A DNA stretch of 64,000 bases from an uncultured Lachnoclostridium sp. (GTDB lineage: Bacteria; Bacillota; Clostridia; Lachnospirales; Lachnospiraceae): contig CAOJBY010000006.1 in the NCBI GenBank assembly GCA_948330435.1, positions 1 through 64,000 on the forward strand. The letters are read 5' to 3'. The position numbers and the translations under genes were made by a program. Of this stretch, positions 52,585 to 61,576 are shown piece after piece (position 1 is the stretch's first letter; every line of letters begins with the position of its first letter). Under the pieces are notes generated by a model that had not been told where the DNA came from, did not search any database, and saw nothing but the letters and a program-made list of their open reading frames with translations.

Positions 52585-52720
52585 TTTGCCCTTTCCTCCA
52601 TCCGGAATAAGCGGAAACAAGAAATACAAGTCCCATTACCACATACAGAGCACCTCCGCTTACAATAGCCGCTGCCAGCCAAACCAAAGCCAAAATACCA
52701 CGAATCCAAATATGACGCAT
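52565..52720 (-). CDS. Small membrane protein, 51 aa
   Basis: A 51-codon gene found by reading the gap upstream of the ATPase. AAAGGAGG lies eight bases before its ATG. It has two hydrophobic stretches (IRGILALVWLAAAIVSG and ALYVVMGLVFLVSAYSG) and a basic, polar C-terminus (WRKGQNGKGDE). Its last codons include the ribosome binding sites of the ATPase gene, so the two are coupled. It may be a small subunit or regulator of the transporter. Its leader carries the short R2 end, ACGGAACTTTAAAAGGAGG. Confidence 0.75.
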   Translation of the reverse strand: MRHIWIRGILALVWLAAAIVSGGALYVVMGLVFLVSAYSGWRKGQNGKGDE

Positions 52721-52962
52721 ATCAAAAAATCCTCCTTTTAAAGTTCCGTAAATTTTTGCTGCTTTCTATGTTTCTTAGGATAACTCAAAAAAAGGACCTC
52801 TGCCCAAATGTCCATAATCGGTCGGTTTATGACCACAAATGGATGAGAATTAAAAGTAATCCTTTCTTCTTCCGGTGTGAATCTGACAGAGCTTGACAGG
52901 ATTAAAAAATGATTGTTAAGTGATACAATGAAATATAACGATAAAATATGCTATAAGAACAA

Positions 52963-53006
52963 ACGGCACTGCCTCATAACTATGAATCCATGAGGGTGCC
53001 GTTTTT
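52963..53006. terminator. Terminator downstream of the split zinc-ribbon gene
   Basis: ACGGCACTGCCTCAT pairs with ATGAGGGTGCCGT (ending 53002) with one bulge, around a short loop. A T5 run follows on the plus strand and a weaker GTTTGTTC on the minus strand. Bases 52741-52962 contain no gene that I can support. Confidence 0.6.
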
Positions 53007-53062
53007 ACAGACGGCTATATTCATAGCCGATAAGTAAATAAGGGAGAAACTGAGAAAATTTA

Positions 53063-53947
53063 TTATAAATCAATCATTTCCCTTACCAGTTCTTGACTGT
53101 CTTTATCACGGTATTCAATTTGTATTACACCCTCTCCTAAAAATACAACTGAATTTATCATCATGTCTATTGAAATATGGGGCGTAAAATTTCTTTTTAT
53201 CTCCCTATAATACACTTCCTTGTCAAACATATCACGTATAATCAGGCATACCTCTTCCTCTTCTGCCACTTTCTCCATATATGCGATTAGGCGTCCCTCC
53301 TGTGCTTCTACATTCAAAAATGTCTCTGTTTCTATATCATTTTTTCTGTCATAATACGTATAAAACCCGAGATTGGTTCCCGCATTTGTAAGTATAAGCA
53401 CAATATCATCTGTTACCAATTCCAGATATGGCATCATCAAAGAACTCAACGTTTTCTGCTTTACCAGTATCCCATCCCCATTATAAATCCGACAGGTATA
53501 AGGACTGTCTTCCGTGGTATCACGATACAATACGAATTCCGGCCGTTCGAAGACAACCTCTCCCAAATCCGGATCAATTTTAGGTTCCGCAGGTTTTTCT
53601 TTGTATTCAACACCTATAGTATCTGCTTCTTCCTGTTTAAATTCTAATATCATATCTTTCACATATTCCGCATCAGCCTCCTGAGGCAGTCTCTTATTAA
53701 GCTCATCGCATAAATGTTTATTGTAAACAAATTTTCTGCCATAATCCTCTTCATATATCCGAATTTCTGTGTATGGAATCATCCCCTGAGGTCCGGCTCC
53801 TGATATATAGGATACGCCTATTATGACATCTTCCCAATTGTCCTCATCTATATCCTCAAAAAGGACAAATGATACCCCCCTCGCAGAAACCGGATGGCCG
53901 AATATTGTTCTCTTCCACATCCGGAAAATGGTATAAAAATTTTTCAT
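53063..53947 (-). CDS. Hypothetical protein, 3' half of a frameshifted gene
   Basis: The frame opens at MKNFYTIFRMWKR, but the first 25 residues are out-of-frame translation of the upstream gene. Real homology-like sequence begins at VSFVLFEDIDEDNWEDVIIG, after a GGGGGG run at 53875-53880. It continues with IPYTEIRIYEEDYGRKFVYN and beta-rich repeats to the end. Removing one G joins it to the zinc-ribbon half in one frame of about 510 codons. The function of the domain, possibly an extracellular beta-propeller-like sensor, is unknown. Confidence 0.6.
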   Translation of the reverse strand: MKNFYTIFRMWKRTIFGHPVSARGVSFVLFEDIDEDNWEDVIIGVSYISGAGPQGMIPYTEIRIYEEDYGRKFVYNKHLCDELNKRLPQEADAEYVKDMILEFKQEEADTIGVEYKEKPAEPKIDPDLGEVVFERPEFVLYRDTTEDSPYTCRIYNGDGILVKQKTLSSLMMPYLELVTDDIVLILTNAGTNLGFYTYYDRKNDIETETFLNVEAQEGRLIAYMEKVAEEEEVCLIIRDMFDKEVYYREIKRNFTPHISIDMMINSVVFLGEGVIQIEYRDKDSQELVREMIDL

Positions 53948-54596
53948 CCTTTATCAAATAAAATGAAACATCCGTAAGGGGATCGGTATTATCATCGAAA
54001 TGTGGCATACAGGATACAAACGTCACCTCTCCCCAGTCCCCTAATTTAAACTCAAATGATTGTTCCTCTATCTTAATTTTATGAATTTTTTTCAGTAACT
54101 CTATATCGCTTACGTCTATATCTTCTTTTAGAGTGTCAACATCCTGATCTTCGTTTGGTTGCTCCTCGTTTGGCTTATTTTCACGTAAAGCAATATCTCC
54201 ACAATGATCTGTCACACAGTTTAAAGGTGTGTGATTGATTTTGCTTTCCATTTGCTGACATCCTGTCCAGACTCCAACAATAATAAGTAAAACGCCTAAT
54301 AATCTTCCGACTAACTTTGCCCTTTCATATCCCAGGATAGCTGTTGTTTCCGGCGTTGTAAAGGGCAATAATGTAACCGTTATCCCCATCAACACAATTC
54401 CAAATCCTGTTTTTAAGCTGCTGCCTGAAATAATGCCCCAGAACATTACGAAGAATCCAATAACGATTCCTAATATGAAATATTTTATTTTCGAGCTGTC
54501 CTTTTCAAGCATCCTCATGTAATTGTTTTTACACTCATCACGACAAAATTCCAAATTGTCATCTATCGGTTCTCCACAATATTTACATTTTTTCAT
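53856..54596 (-). CDS. Zinc-ribbon membrane protein, 5' half of a frameshifted gene
   Basis: The start is MKKCKYCGEPIDDN. A zinc ribbon (CKYCGEPI...CRDECKNNY) at residues 4-25 is followed by two or three membrane helices (about 37-60, 66-84 and 100-118), an acidic linker (PNEEQPNEDQDVDT) and the start of an extracellular domain (VTFVSCMPHFDDNTDPLTDV). After the G6 run the frame turns into unrelated FCEGGIICPF and stops. It reads through to the 3' half if one G is lost. Confidence 0.62.
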   Translation of the reverse strand: MKKCKYCGEPIDDNLEFCRDECKNNYMRMLEKDSSKIKYFILGIVIGFFVMFWGIISGSSLKTGFGIVLMGITVTLLPFTTPETTAILGYERAKLVGRLLGVLLIIVGVWTGCQQMESKINHTPLNCVTDHCGDIALRENKPNEEQPNEDQDVDTLKEDIDVSDIELLKKIHKIKIEEQSFEFKLGDWGEVTFVSCMPHFDDNTDPLTDVSFYLIKDEKFLYHFPDVEENNIRPSGFCEGGIICPF

Positions 54597-54612
54597 TTCC
54601 TGTCTCTTCAAA

Positions 54613-55920
54613 TTAAACTCCCTCATAAAAAAGCGTCACCACCGCCCGGAACCAATCTCCCTCACAGGAGGTCTGGAGGGTTCCCTCATACTTTTGGGCT
54701 GCAACCCGTACACTTTTCAGGCCAAAGCCGTGAAGACCTCCATCTGTTTTTGTGGTTTTCAGCTCTCCATCCGCTTCTTTTAGCACCTCTGCGAAAGTAT
54801 TTTCCACCTTAATCACAAGCATCTGATGGATGCGGCGGATAATAAGCCTTACCTGGCGTTCCTTTGGTTCCGTCACCTTTCCTGCCGCTTCCAGGGCATT
54901 GTCCAGAAGATTGCCCAGAATCGCACACAGATCCGCACTGTGAAAGTTGGTGCGGCGGGGAAATTCTATCTGCAGTTCCAGAGAAATCCCCTCTCTTTCC
55001 GCCATGGAAGCCCGGCTGTTCAGAAGATAATCCACCGCTTCGTCTCCCGTATAGACCGTTTCCGCCAATTCCCGAACCGGTTCCTGCAAATCATTCAGAT
55101 ATTCGATTGCTTTTTCATATTTTTCCTGAACAAGCAGCCTGCGAAGTGCCTCCAAATGGCGGTGAACATCGTGAAACAGTCTGGCATTCACTCCATAGGA
55201 GTGATTCAGGGTCTGATAGTCCCTTTCCAGAAGTTCCGCCTGCTCTGCCTTAAGCCTTGCCAGCTCCTGCTCCATCTGATACTGCCGGTTCATATGAAAT
55301 ACCAAAAGACCTATGAGCAGAATCAAAGAAAGCATTACCCATACGTCAATCACATCCTCCGAAAGAAAAGAGCACTTTTGTCCGGAAAGGGTGATAATCC
55401 CTAGAAATCCACTTAAGACCGGAAGAGAAATCAGACGAAAGTTTTCCTGCTCTGTCATATCCGGATGATTCGCCCCATAAACAGCCAAAATGCCAAAAAA
55501 AACAATCGCCAGCCATGCTCCTGCCTGTACTCTCAGGCTCAAAAAATTCAGGGAGGAATCTGTTTGAAACAGAAGACCAAGCCCGGATGCAAAAAGAAAC
55601 TGCCAGAGTCCATAGGCCAATTCATAAAAGGCACCCAAAAAGAGTCCCATTCGCCGATCTGTTCTCAATATATATGCTCCACAGCCCCCAAGCCATAAAG
55701 CTTCCAAAAGCATCTGCCCATATTCCGGAACCGGCAGCAGGAATATCTGCACTGCGAATCCTCCTGTACCTGCCCCACCTAAAAGAATCCTCTGTTTTTC
55801 CACCGTTTCTTTTTTCGCCAAAACCCGGGCTGCCAGAAGAAGATAGAGCCAATAACGGAAACATCCTGCCAGAAATACGGAAGCCAAAATCAATCCCCGT
55901 GTCATATGTGCATCCCCCAA
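54613..55920 (-). CDS. GHKL-domain sensor histidine kinase (AgrC-like)
   Basis: Kinase of 435 residues with six or seven N-terminal membrane helices (to about 205). The H segment is LFHDVHRHLEALRRLL, the N box is LGNLLDNALEAAGK and the G region is GGLHGFGLKSVRVAAQKYEG. This layout is that of AgrC/ComD-type kinases that sense peptides. The LytTR regulator overlaps its start by 19 bases. No AgrB or AgrD gene is in the window, so the signal may come from elsewhere. Confidence 0.87.
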   Translation of the reverse strand: MGDAHMTRGLILASVFLAGCFRYWLYLLLAARVLAKKETVEKQRILLGGAGTGGFAVQIFLLPVPEYGQMLLEALWLGGCGAYILRTDRRMGLFLGAFYELAYGLWQFLFASGLGLLFQTDSSLNFLSLRVQAGAWLAIVFFGILAVYGANHPDMTEQENFRLISLPVLSGFLGIITLSGQKCSFLSEDVIDVWVMLSLILLIGLLVFHMNRQYQMEQELARLKAEQAELLERDYQTLNHSYGVNARLFHDVHRHLEALRRLLVQEKYEKAIEYLNDLQEPVRELAETVYTGDEAVDYLLNSRASMAEREGISLELQIEFPRRTNFHSADLCAILGNLLDNALEAAGKVTEPKERQVRLIIRRIHQMLVIKVENTFAEVLKEADGELKTTKTDGGLHGFGLKSVRVAAQKYEGTLQTSCEGDWFRAVVTLFYEGV

Positions 55921-56621
55921 TAGGTGTTAATTTGTTCTTTCACGTCCTGCAGGTGAGAACGGCTGATGGGAAGCGAAGCTCCGTTTTCCAGGAGGACCAT
56001 GCTGTTTTTCACCTGCATGACATGAATCAGGTTGACGATGCATCCCCGGTCAATAAAGATAAATTCCTCTGATGCCAGTTCCTCATAAATCTGCTGCAGG
56101 CTGCCCCGAACCCTGGAAGTGCCCTTTTCCCAAGTAATACTGGCATTCTTCCCGTCACGCTCGATAAAGTAAATCTCCCGATATGGGATTTTCTCCAGAC
56201 GGCTGCTGGTTTGGATGGTATAGACCTTGCCGTCCTCCAGCATCAGAAGCCGAATGGCATCTGACAGGGCGAAAGAAAGCTTTTTACCCTCATCATTTTT
56301 GGGCACATAGCGGAAGATGGATAATTCATAGGCATCAATGGCGTATTCCACATGGGAAGTGATAAAAATAATCTTCACATGGGGAAGCACCGGCCGAAAC
56401 TCCTCTGCCAGCTCCATCCCCGTCTTTCCCGGCATCTCAATGTCCAGGAGAATCAGATCAAAATGAAAACCGTCCTCCACAATGTCACAGAACAGATTGT
56501 CGCTTCTGGTGTATGTAACTATTTCTCCTACCGCCCGGTAGGTCCTAAGGGCCTCCTCCACAGCTTGCCTGTGGGCCTCTACTGCCTCCTGCTCGTCGTC
56601 GCAGATTGCTATTCTTAGCAT
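55902..56621 (-). CDS. LytTR-family response regulator
   Basis: Regulator of 239 residues. The start is MLRIAICDDEQEA after GGAAGGTG; an in-frame GTG 15 bases earlier overlaps that site. The receiver domain has Asp8, Asp9 and the phospho-acceptor in LILLDIEMPGKTG. The C-terminal LytTR DNA-binding domain includes EKIPYREIYFIERDGKN and EEFIFIDRGCIVNLIHVMQV. It forms a two-component system with the GHKL kinase. No matching direct repeats were located with confidence. Confidence 0.9.
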   Translation of the reverse strand: MLRIAICDDEQEAVEAHRQAVEEALRTYRAVGEIVTYTRSDNLFCDIVEDGFHFDLILLDIEMPGKTGMELAEEFRPVLPHVKIIFITSHVEYAIDAYELSIFRYVPKNDEGKKLSFALSDAIRLLMLEDGKVYTIQTSSRLEKIPYREIYFIERDGKNASITWEKGTSRVRGSLQQIYEELASEEFIFIDRGCIVNLIHVMQVKNSMVLLENGASLPISRSHLQDVKEQINTYWGMHI

Positions 56622-56843
56622 TTCTTCACCTTCCACTCATTGTTTGGCATATCTTAATGAATCCAGATCTGTTACTCTTCCTAAAATTCTACCAGTTCAC
56701 AGATTCTTTTTCAACCAGCCGGTCAAATTTGTAAGCATATATAGGATTATAAGCCTTTGAATTTTCCCAAATACTTGCTACAGCTATGACAGCGTGATAA
56801 AATAAACTTGTCTATCACCTATCCGCAACAGGAGGAAAAACGG

Positions 56844-57350
56844 ATGTTTATTGTATATCTTTTTCTTATTCTCGGACTCTGGCTGCTCTTCTTAGTTGGC
56901 GTTATCTGGTTTTTGGGCATTTTCACCTGCCGTTACAGTGCATGGTGGAATAAAGAAAACCGAATTCAAAAATACATTACGATTTCCAACCCACGCCTGG
57001 CAGGACTTTTGATTCCAAAGTATATCGGGTACAACAACTATGTACGCACTAATATTCCTTTACTCTATAACCGGTATTTTGTGAATCAGTACCCTTCCCG
57101 CTTATCGATTCTGGGCCTGATTGATTACTGCGTAACGGCTGTCCTTGCGGTATGGTATGGTGCATGCATCACCGCATACTTCTGGCTGGGATGGTTTGAC
57201 AATCCTATGATCCCCTTAACCGTTATGCTGTTTATGATCCATGCGGCCCTCTTTACCTTTTTAAACGGATGGAACGCCCGCATCAAATGGGATGAAATAG
57301 AAGTTATTTCAAGAGCGGAAATGAGAAAAAGAAAGCGTGATAAAAAATAG
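56844..57350 (+). CDS. Hypothetical membrane protein, 168 aa
   Basis: The start is MFIVYLFLILGLW, eight bases after GGAGG. There are three hydrophobic segments (1-28, about 92-110 and 118-138) and a basic C-terminus (RAEMRKRKRDKK). Not recognised. It is divergent from the LytTR/GHKL operon and could be a target of it. It ends at a strong terminator. Confidence 0.65.
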   Translation: MFIVYLFLILGLWLLFLVGVIWFLGIFTCRYSAWWNKENRIQKYITISNPRLAGLLIPKYIGYNNYVRTNIPLLYNRYFVNQYPSRLSILGLIDYCVTAVLAVWYGACITAYFWLGWFDNPMIPLTVMLFMIHAALFTFLNGWNARIKWDEIEVISRAEMRKRKRDKK

Positions 57351-57352
57351 AG

Positions 57353-57420
57353 AAACTGCCAAATCAAGGGTTCCATGCTCCAAAGCATTTCATCCTGACT
57401 TGGCAGTTTGTTTTCTTTTA
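57353..57420. terminator. Bidirectional terminator before pheT end
   Basis: AAACTGCCAA (57353-57362) pairs with TTGGCAGTTT (57400-57409), extended by TCA/TGA with one bulge. GTTTTCTTTTA follows on the plus strand, and CTCTATTTTTTATC on the minus strand. It separates the convergent membrane gene and pheT. Confidence 0.75.
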
Positions 57421-57422
57421 TT

Positions 57423-59849
57423 CTACTGTCTCAACTCCGCATTCAGTGACTCCAGACCTTTTAAAATCCTCTTCATAGCCGAAGCCACGTCCGCTTCCTC
57501 CAATGTCTTATCCTTGGCCCGGAATACAATAGAATAAGCCATAGATTTATAACCCTGCTTAATCTGGGATCCCTCGTACACATCAAAGAGCTGATAACTC
57601 TCCAGATAGCTTCCACCCTTATTTTCAATGACCTCCTCAATCTGTCCGGCCAAAACAGACTTGGGGATTACCATAGAAATATCTCGGTTTACCGCCGGGT
57701 ATTTTGCAATCCCCTCGTATTTCCGATCAAAAGTGGCAAATGGCTCTATGGCGGGCATATCGAGCACTGCCACATAAGCTCTCTCTCCGATTCCATAAGT
57801 GTCAGCCACAGTGGGATGTACCTCTCCCAGATAGCCTACTACCTTGCCACAGTAAATGATATTCGCCTGACGGCCGGGATGCAGGAACGGCTTGCCCGAC
57901 TTGGGATCGTAGACCTCCTTTTTGTACAGGCCGATTTTGTCAAAGAACTCTTCCACCACACCTTTCATGGTGTAGAAGTCTCCCTCTCCGTACATACCCA
58001 GGGTAAACTGCATCCGCTCGTCGGGAAGTCCGGTCAGGGGAAGCTCCTCCGCAATATAAATATTTCCCAGCTCATAGAGACGGACGTTTTTGTTTCTCCG
58101 GTTGTAGTTGGTAGCCAAAGAAGTAAGCATCCCGTTCAGGGAGGTGGTCCGCATAATGCTGAAATCCTCTCCTAAGGGATTGGAAATGGTAATGGCACGA
58201 CGCAGGGGATTCTCCTCCTCAAGAAGCAGCTTGTCGAAAACCTTGGGACTCTCAAAGGAATAGGTCATTCCCTGAGAGAAACCGCAGAATTCCGCAATAT
58301 CCCTGGCTACTGCTTCTACCCGAAGCTTAAAGGGCAGCTTTCCGGTGGTTGCCTCTCCGGTAGGCAGGGTTGTTGGAATGTTGTCATAGCCGTAGAACCG
58401 GGCTACCTCCTCTGCCAGATCTGCCAGACGCAGGACATCCTGGCGGAAAGTGGGTACCAGAATCTCCCCTGTATGCTCGTCATACTCCAGTTCTACCATG
58501 TGGAGGTAGGAAAGCATCTGCTCTTTTGTGATATCTGTTCCCAAAAGGGCATTGATCTTATCTGCATCAAAGGGCACCCGGATAGGTTCCTTAATTCCGG
58601 TATACACATCCACCATGCCGTCTACCACTTCCCCGGCTCCCAGCTCCTCAATAAGCTGGCAGGCTCGATCGATGGCAGCCTGTGCGTTGTTTGGATCCAG
58701 CCCTTTCTCGAATTTTCCGGAAGCCTCGGTGCGAAGTCCTACTTTCTTTGCGGAAAGCCGAATGTTGACACCGTCAAAGCAGGCTGCCTCAAAAAGCATG
58801 GTTTTTACATTGTCCGTGATCATGGAATTTTCTCCGCCCATGATTCCGGCGATACCAATGGCTTTCTCTCCGTCGCAAATCATCAGTACGGAATCATCCA
58901 TAGTACGCTCCTGCCCGTCCAGTGTGACGAACTTTTCATTCTTTTCCGCACGGCGTACCAGGATTTGACTGCCCGCAATGGTGTCCAAATCGTAGGCGTG
59001 CATGGGCTGGCCGTATTCCTCCATCACGTAGTTGGTAATGTCTACGATATTGTTAATGGGACGGATTCCGTTTACTGCAAGGCGACGCTGCATCCACTTT
59101 GGTGAGGGTCCCAGCTTGATATTTTTTACCACCCTCGCACAGTAACGGGGGCAGAGATCCGCATCCTTTACGTCTACCCGGATATAATCATTCACATCGC
59201 CGCCGCTTCCCTTTACCTTTACCTCCGGCAGGATAAATTTCTTGCGGAAAGTTGCCGCCGCTTCTCTTGCAATTCCGATGACGCTGTAGCAATCCACACG
59301 ATTGGAAGTGATCTCATATTCAAAAATCACATCATCAAGACCCAGGGCTTTGATGGCACTCTCGCCCACCTTTACGCCGGCATCCTCCGGAAAGATGTAG
59401 ATTCCGTTTTCGGGAGCTTCCGGGTACATCTCTCTGGTCTGTCCCAGCTCCTCAATAGAGCACATCATGCCGTTTGATTCCACGCCCCGGAGCTTGCCTT
59501 TTTTGATTCGGATGCCGCCCGGAGTCAGCTTGCCATCGTGACCGCCTGCCACACGGCCGCCGTCTAAGACTACCGGAATCTTCTGCCCCTCCTCTACATT
59601 GGGGGCACCTGTTACGATCTGAACGGGGGCTTCCCCTCCTACGTCTACCTGACAAACCACCAGCTTATCTGCGTCCGGGTGACGCTCAATTTTCAAAATC
59701 TGTCCAATGATAATATTCTCCAAATCCGCATCCAGAGCCGTATAACCCTCCACCTTTGTTCCGGACAGGGTCATTGCATCCGTATATTCCTGTGCCGTTA
59801 CATCAAGGTCGGGCACGTATGCTTTAATCCATGATAATGATGTATCCAT
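57423..59849 (-). CDS. pheT: Phenylalanine--tRNA ligase beta subunit
   Basis: Subunit of 808 residues. It has an N-terminal tRNA-binding domain (IGQILKIERHPDADKLVVCQ), the B3/B4 editing region, B5 (DITKEQMLSYLHMVELEYDE), a catalytic-like core and a C-terminal anticodon-binding FDX-ACB domain (YPAVNRDISMVIPKSVLAGQ). With PheS it charges tRNA(Phe). AATAGGAGG precedes the ATG, and pheS lies 163 bp upstream. Length and order are normal for bacteria. Confidence 0.96.
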   Translation of the reverse strand: MDTSLSWIKAYVPDLDVTAQEYTDAMTLSGTKVEGYTALDADLENIIIGQILKIERHPDADKLVVCQVDVGGEAPVQIVTGAPNVEEGQKIPVVLDGGRVAGGHDGKLTPGGIRIKKGKLRGVESNGMMCSIEELGQTREMYPEAPENGIYIFPEDAGVKVGESAIKALGLDDVIFEYEITSNRVDCYSVIGIAREAAATFRKKFILPEVKVKGSGGDVNDYIRVDVKDADLCPRYCARVVKNIKLGPSPKWMQRRLAVNGIRPINNIVDITNYVMEEYGQPMHAYDLDTIAGSQILVRRAEKNEKFVTLDGQERTMDDSVLMICDGEKAIGIAGIMGGENSMITDNVKTMLFEAACFDGVNIRLSAKKVGLRTEASGKFEKGLDPNNAQAAIDRACQLIEELGAGEVVDGMVDVYTGIKEPIRVPFDADKINALLGTDITKEQMLSYLHMVELEYDEHTGEILVPTFRQDVLRLADLAEEVARFYGYDNIPTTLPTGEATTGKLPFKLRVEAVARDIAEFCGFSQGMTYSFESPKVFDKLLLEEENPLRRAITISNPLGEDFSIMRTTSLNGMLTSLATNYNRRNKNVRLYELGNIYIAEELPLTGLPDERMQFTLGMYGEGDFYTMKGVVEEFFDKIGLYKKEVYDPKSGKPFLHPGRQANIIYCGKVVGYLGEVHPTVADTYGIGERAYVAVLDMPAIEPFATFDRKYEGIAKYPAVNRDISMVIPKSVLAGQIEEVIENKGGSYLESYQLFDVYEGSQIKQGYKSMAYSIVFRAKDKTLEEADVASAMKRILKGLESLNAELRQ

Positions 59850-60012
59850 ATTTTCCTCCTATTTTACATCTAGTCCGTACGCCATGCACGCTCGACTTCG
59901 CTTCGCTCTGTCTCGCTTGGGCCAAACGCCCTATATAAAGTCAGATAACCAGCCCATTGCAGATAATATCTGCATGGTCTGCTTCTCTGCCTTTATGCAT
60001 GGCTGAATTGTA

Positions 60013-61032
60013 TCAAAATTGTCCCAAAAACCGAATGTCGTTCTCATACAGCAGCCTCATATCATCAATCTCGTATTTCAGCAGAGCGATACGCTCCAGT
60101 CCTACGCCGAAAGCAAAGCCTGTGTACTGCTCCGGATCGATGCCGCACATCTCCAGCACATGGGGATGTACCATGCCGCAGCCCAGGATCTCGATCCAGC
60201 CGCTTCCCTTACAGAACCGGCAGCCCTTGCCGCCGCATTTGAAGCAGCTCACATCTACCTCGGCACTTGGCTCTGTGAACGGGAAATGATGGGGACGGAA
60301 CTTGGTTTTCGTATCCGGCCCGAACAATTCCTTTGCAAATTCCTCCAGGGTGCCTTTCAAATCCGCAAAGGTAATATTCTTATCTACTACCAGGCCCTCA
60401 ACCTGATGGAAAGAGGGGGAATGGGTTGCGTCCACTTCGTCGGAACGGAATACCCGTCCCGGTGCAATCATGCGGATGGGAAGCTTTCCCTGCTCCATCA
60501 CACGGGCCTGACAGGGTGAAGTCTGGGTACGCAGCAGGATCTCTTTGTTGATATAGAATGTGTCCTGCTCATCCTTGGCCGGATGGCCCTCCGGAATATT
60601 CAGCTTTTCAAAGTTATAGAGATCGTATTCAATCTCCGGGCCCTCTACCACCTCATACCCCATACCAATGAAGATTCGCTCTACTTCCTCCAAAGCAATG
60701 GTGTTGGGATGGCGGTGGCCTACACGGTTCTTTTTCGCCGGGAGTGTTACGTCAATCACCTCGGCCTTTAACTTTTCCTCACGGACAAAAGCCTCCATCT
60801 TCTTCCTGGCTTCCTCCAGAACCCGTTCAATCTCCTCACGAGTCTCATTTACAAGCTGGCCGACCTTGGGCCGTTCCTCCGGGGCTACGTCTTTCATTCC
60901 CTTAAGGACACTGGTTAATTCTCCTTTTTTCCCGAGAATCGCCACACGCACATCATTCAGTTTATTCAGATTTTCCGCCGACTGAATCTGTGCTATGGCC
61001 TGTTCACGGATTTTCTGCAATTTCTCTTTCAT
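60013..61032 (-). CDS. pheS: Phenylalanine--tRNA ligase alpha subunit
   Basis: Catalytic subunit of 339 residues. The start is MKEKLQKIREQAIAQIQ, preceded by GAAAGGAAG; a longer open frame upstream is only the translated leader repeat. An N-terminal coiled coil (1-85) is followed by the class II core: motif 2 FRSDEVDATHSPSFHQVEGL and motif 3 GFAFGVGLERIALLKYEIDD. It forms the alpha2beta2 enzyme with PheT. A T-box leader controls it, and two R1 units lie between T-box and start. Confidence 0.96.
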   Translation of the reverse strand: MKEKLQKIREQAIAQIQSAENLNKLNDVRVAILGKKGELTSVLKGMKDVAPEERPKVGQLVNETREEIERVLEEARKKMEAFVREEKLKAEVIDVTLPAKKNRVGHRHPNTIALEEVERIFIGMGYEVVEGPEIEYDLYNFEKLNIPEGHPAKDEQDTFYINKEILLRTQTSPCQARVMEQGKLPIRMIAPGRVFRSDEVDATHSPSFHQVEGLVVDKNITFADLKGTLEEFAKELFGPDTKTKFRPHHFPFTEPSAEVDVSCFKCGGKGCRFCKGSGWIEILGCGMVHPHVLEMCGIDPEQYTGFAFGVGLERIALLKYEIDDMRLLYENDIRFLGQF

Positions 61033-61047
61033 ATCGCTCTTCCTTTC

Positions 61048-61146
61048 TTTAATTTGCACATGCTCTTTGTGCATAAAAGTATACCCGCAGGGTGTTTCTT
61101 TAATCTGCACATATTTTTGTGCATAAAGGTATATCTTCCGGGTATC
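61048..61146 (-). repeat. Two tandem R1 leader repeat units before pheS
   Basis: The unit next to the gene (61048-61098) reads GAAACACCCTGCGGGTATAC and then the stem TGCACA/TGTGCA around AAGAGC-type loop bases. The distal unit (61099-61146) keeps the same stem but its 5' block has decayed. They sit after the T-box terminator and before the pheS binding site. Translated, they give ETPCGYTFMHKEHVQIK, which artificially lengthens the pheS frame. Confidence 0.8.
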
Positions 61147-61154
61147 AAAAATAC

Positions 61155-61400
61155 CGCAAAAATAAAATACGCCCCTCTAAAGGGACGAAATTAGTTCCGC
61201 GGTACCACCCAGATTCCTGCTATGTGCAGGCTCTCATTCCATACGTAACGTGTACATCCGTCGCCGCCTACTCTGCTTTCAGCGACGCTGCTCCGGTGGG
61301 AAATTCAATGATTCTCTGAACTTAGGACTGCTTTCAGCCGGTGACAATCCCTCTCTGGAAGAAGATAAACCATCTACTTAACACTTTCACTGCATTTTGC
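61155..61400 (-). promoter_or_regulatory. T-box leader (tRNA-Phe-responsive)
   Basis: The conserved T-box GGGTGGTACCGCGG is at 61210-61197 on the minus strand. It is followed by the terminator stem CGTCCCT/AGGGGCG and TATTTTATTTTT. Upstream are the stem I elements AGTAGATGG and CCAGAGAGGGA and a likely specifier, GAATTTC, containing the Phe codon TTC. Uncharged tRNA(Phe) would stabilise the antiterminator and allow pheS-pheT transcription. The outer limit of stem I is approximate. The remaining 61401-61576 holds only a CAGTTCAGACG block like the outer arm of hairpin copy C. Confidence 0.92.
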
Positions 61401-61576
61401 TTTGTTTTGCTATCGGGATTTATTTTATAACAGATATTCCGGAATTGTCAAGTGTTTTCCGCACTTATATCCTGCGGTAACTTTATACGCGTTACAGTTC
61501 AGACGTGCGGCAGCGGAGCGGCAATTCCGTTTATTCGGACCTTTTTGGATGCCATTTGACTGTTTGACTGTCGATG

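Noticed and set aside
54613..56621. Complete agr-type quorum-sensing system
   Set aside because: Kinase and LytTR regulator are present, but no AgrB-like protease or AgrD-like peptide was found nearby on either strand.
60013..61110. Extended pheS start with a 26-residue N-terminal addition
   Set aside because: The extra residues are the translated R1 repeat and the good binding site lies before the inner ATG.
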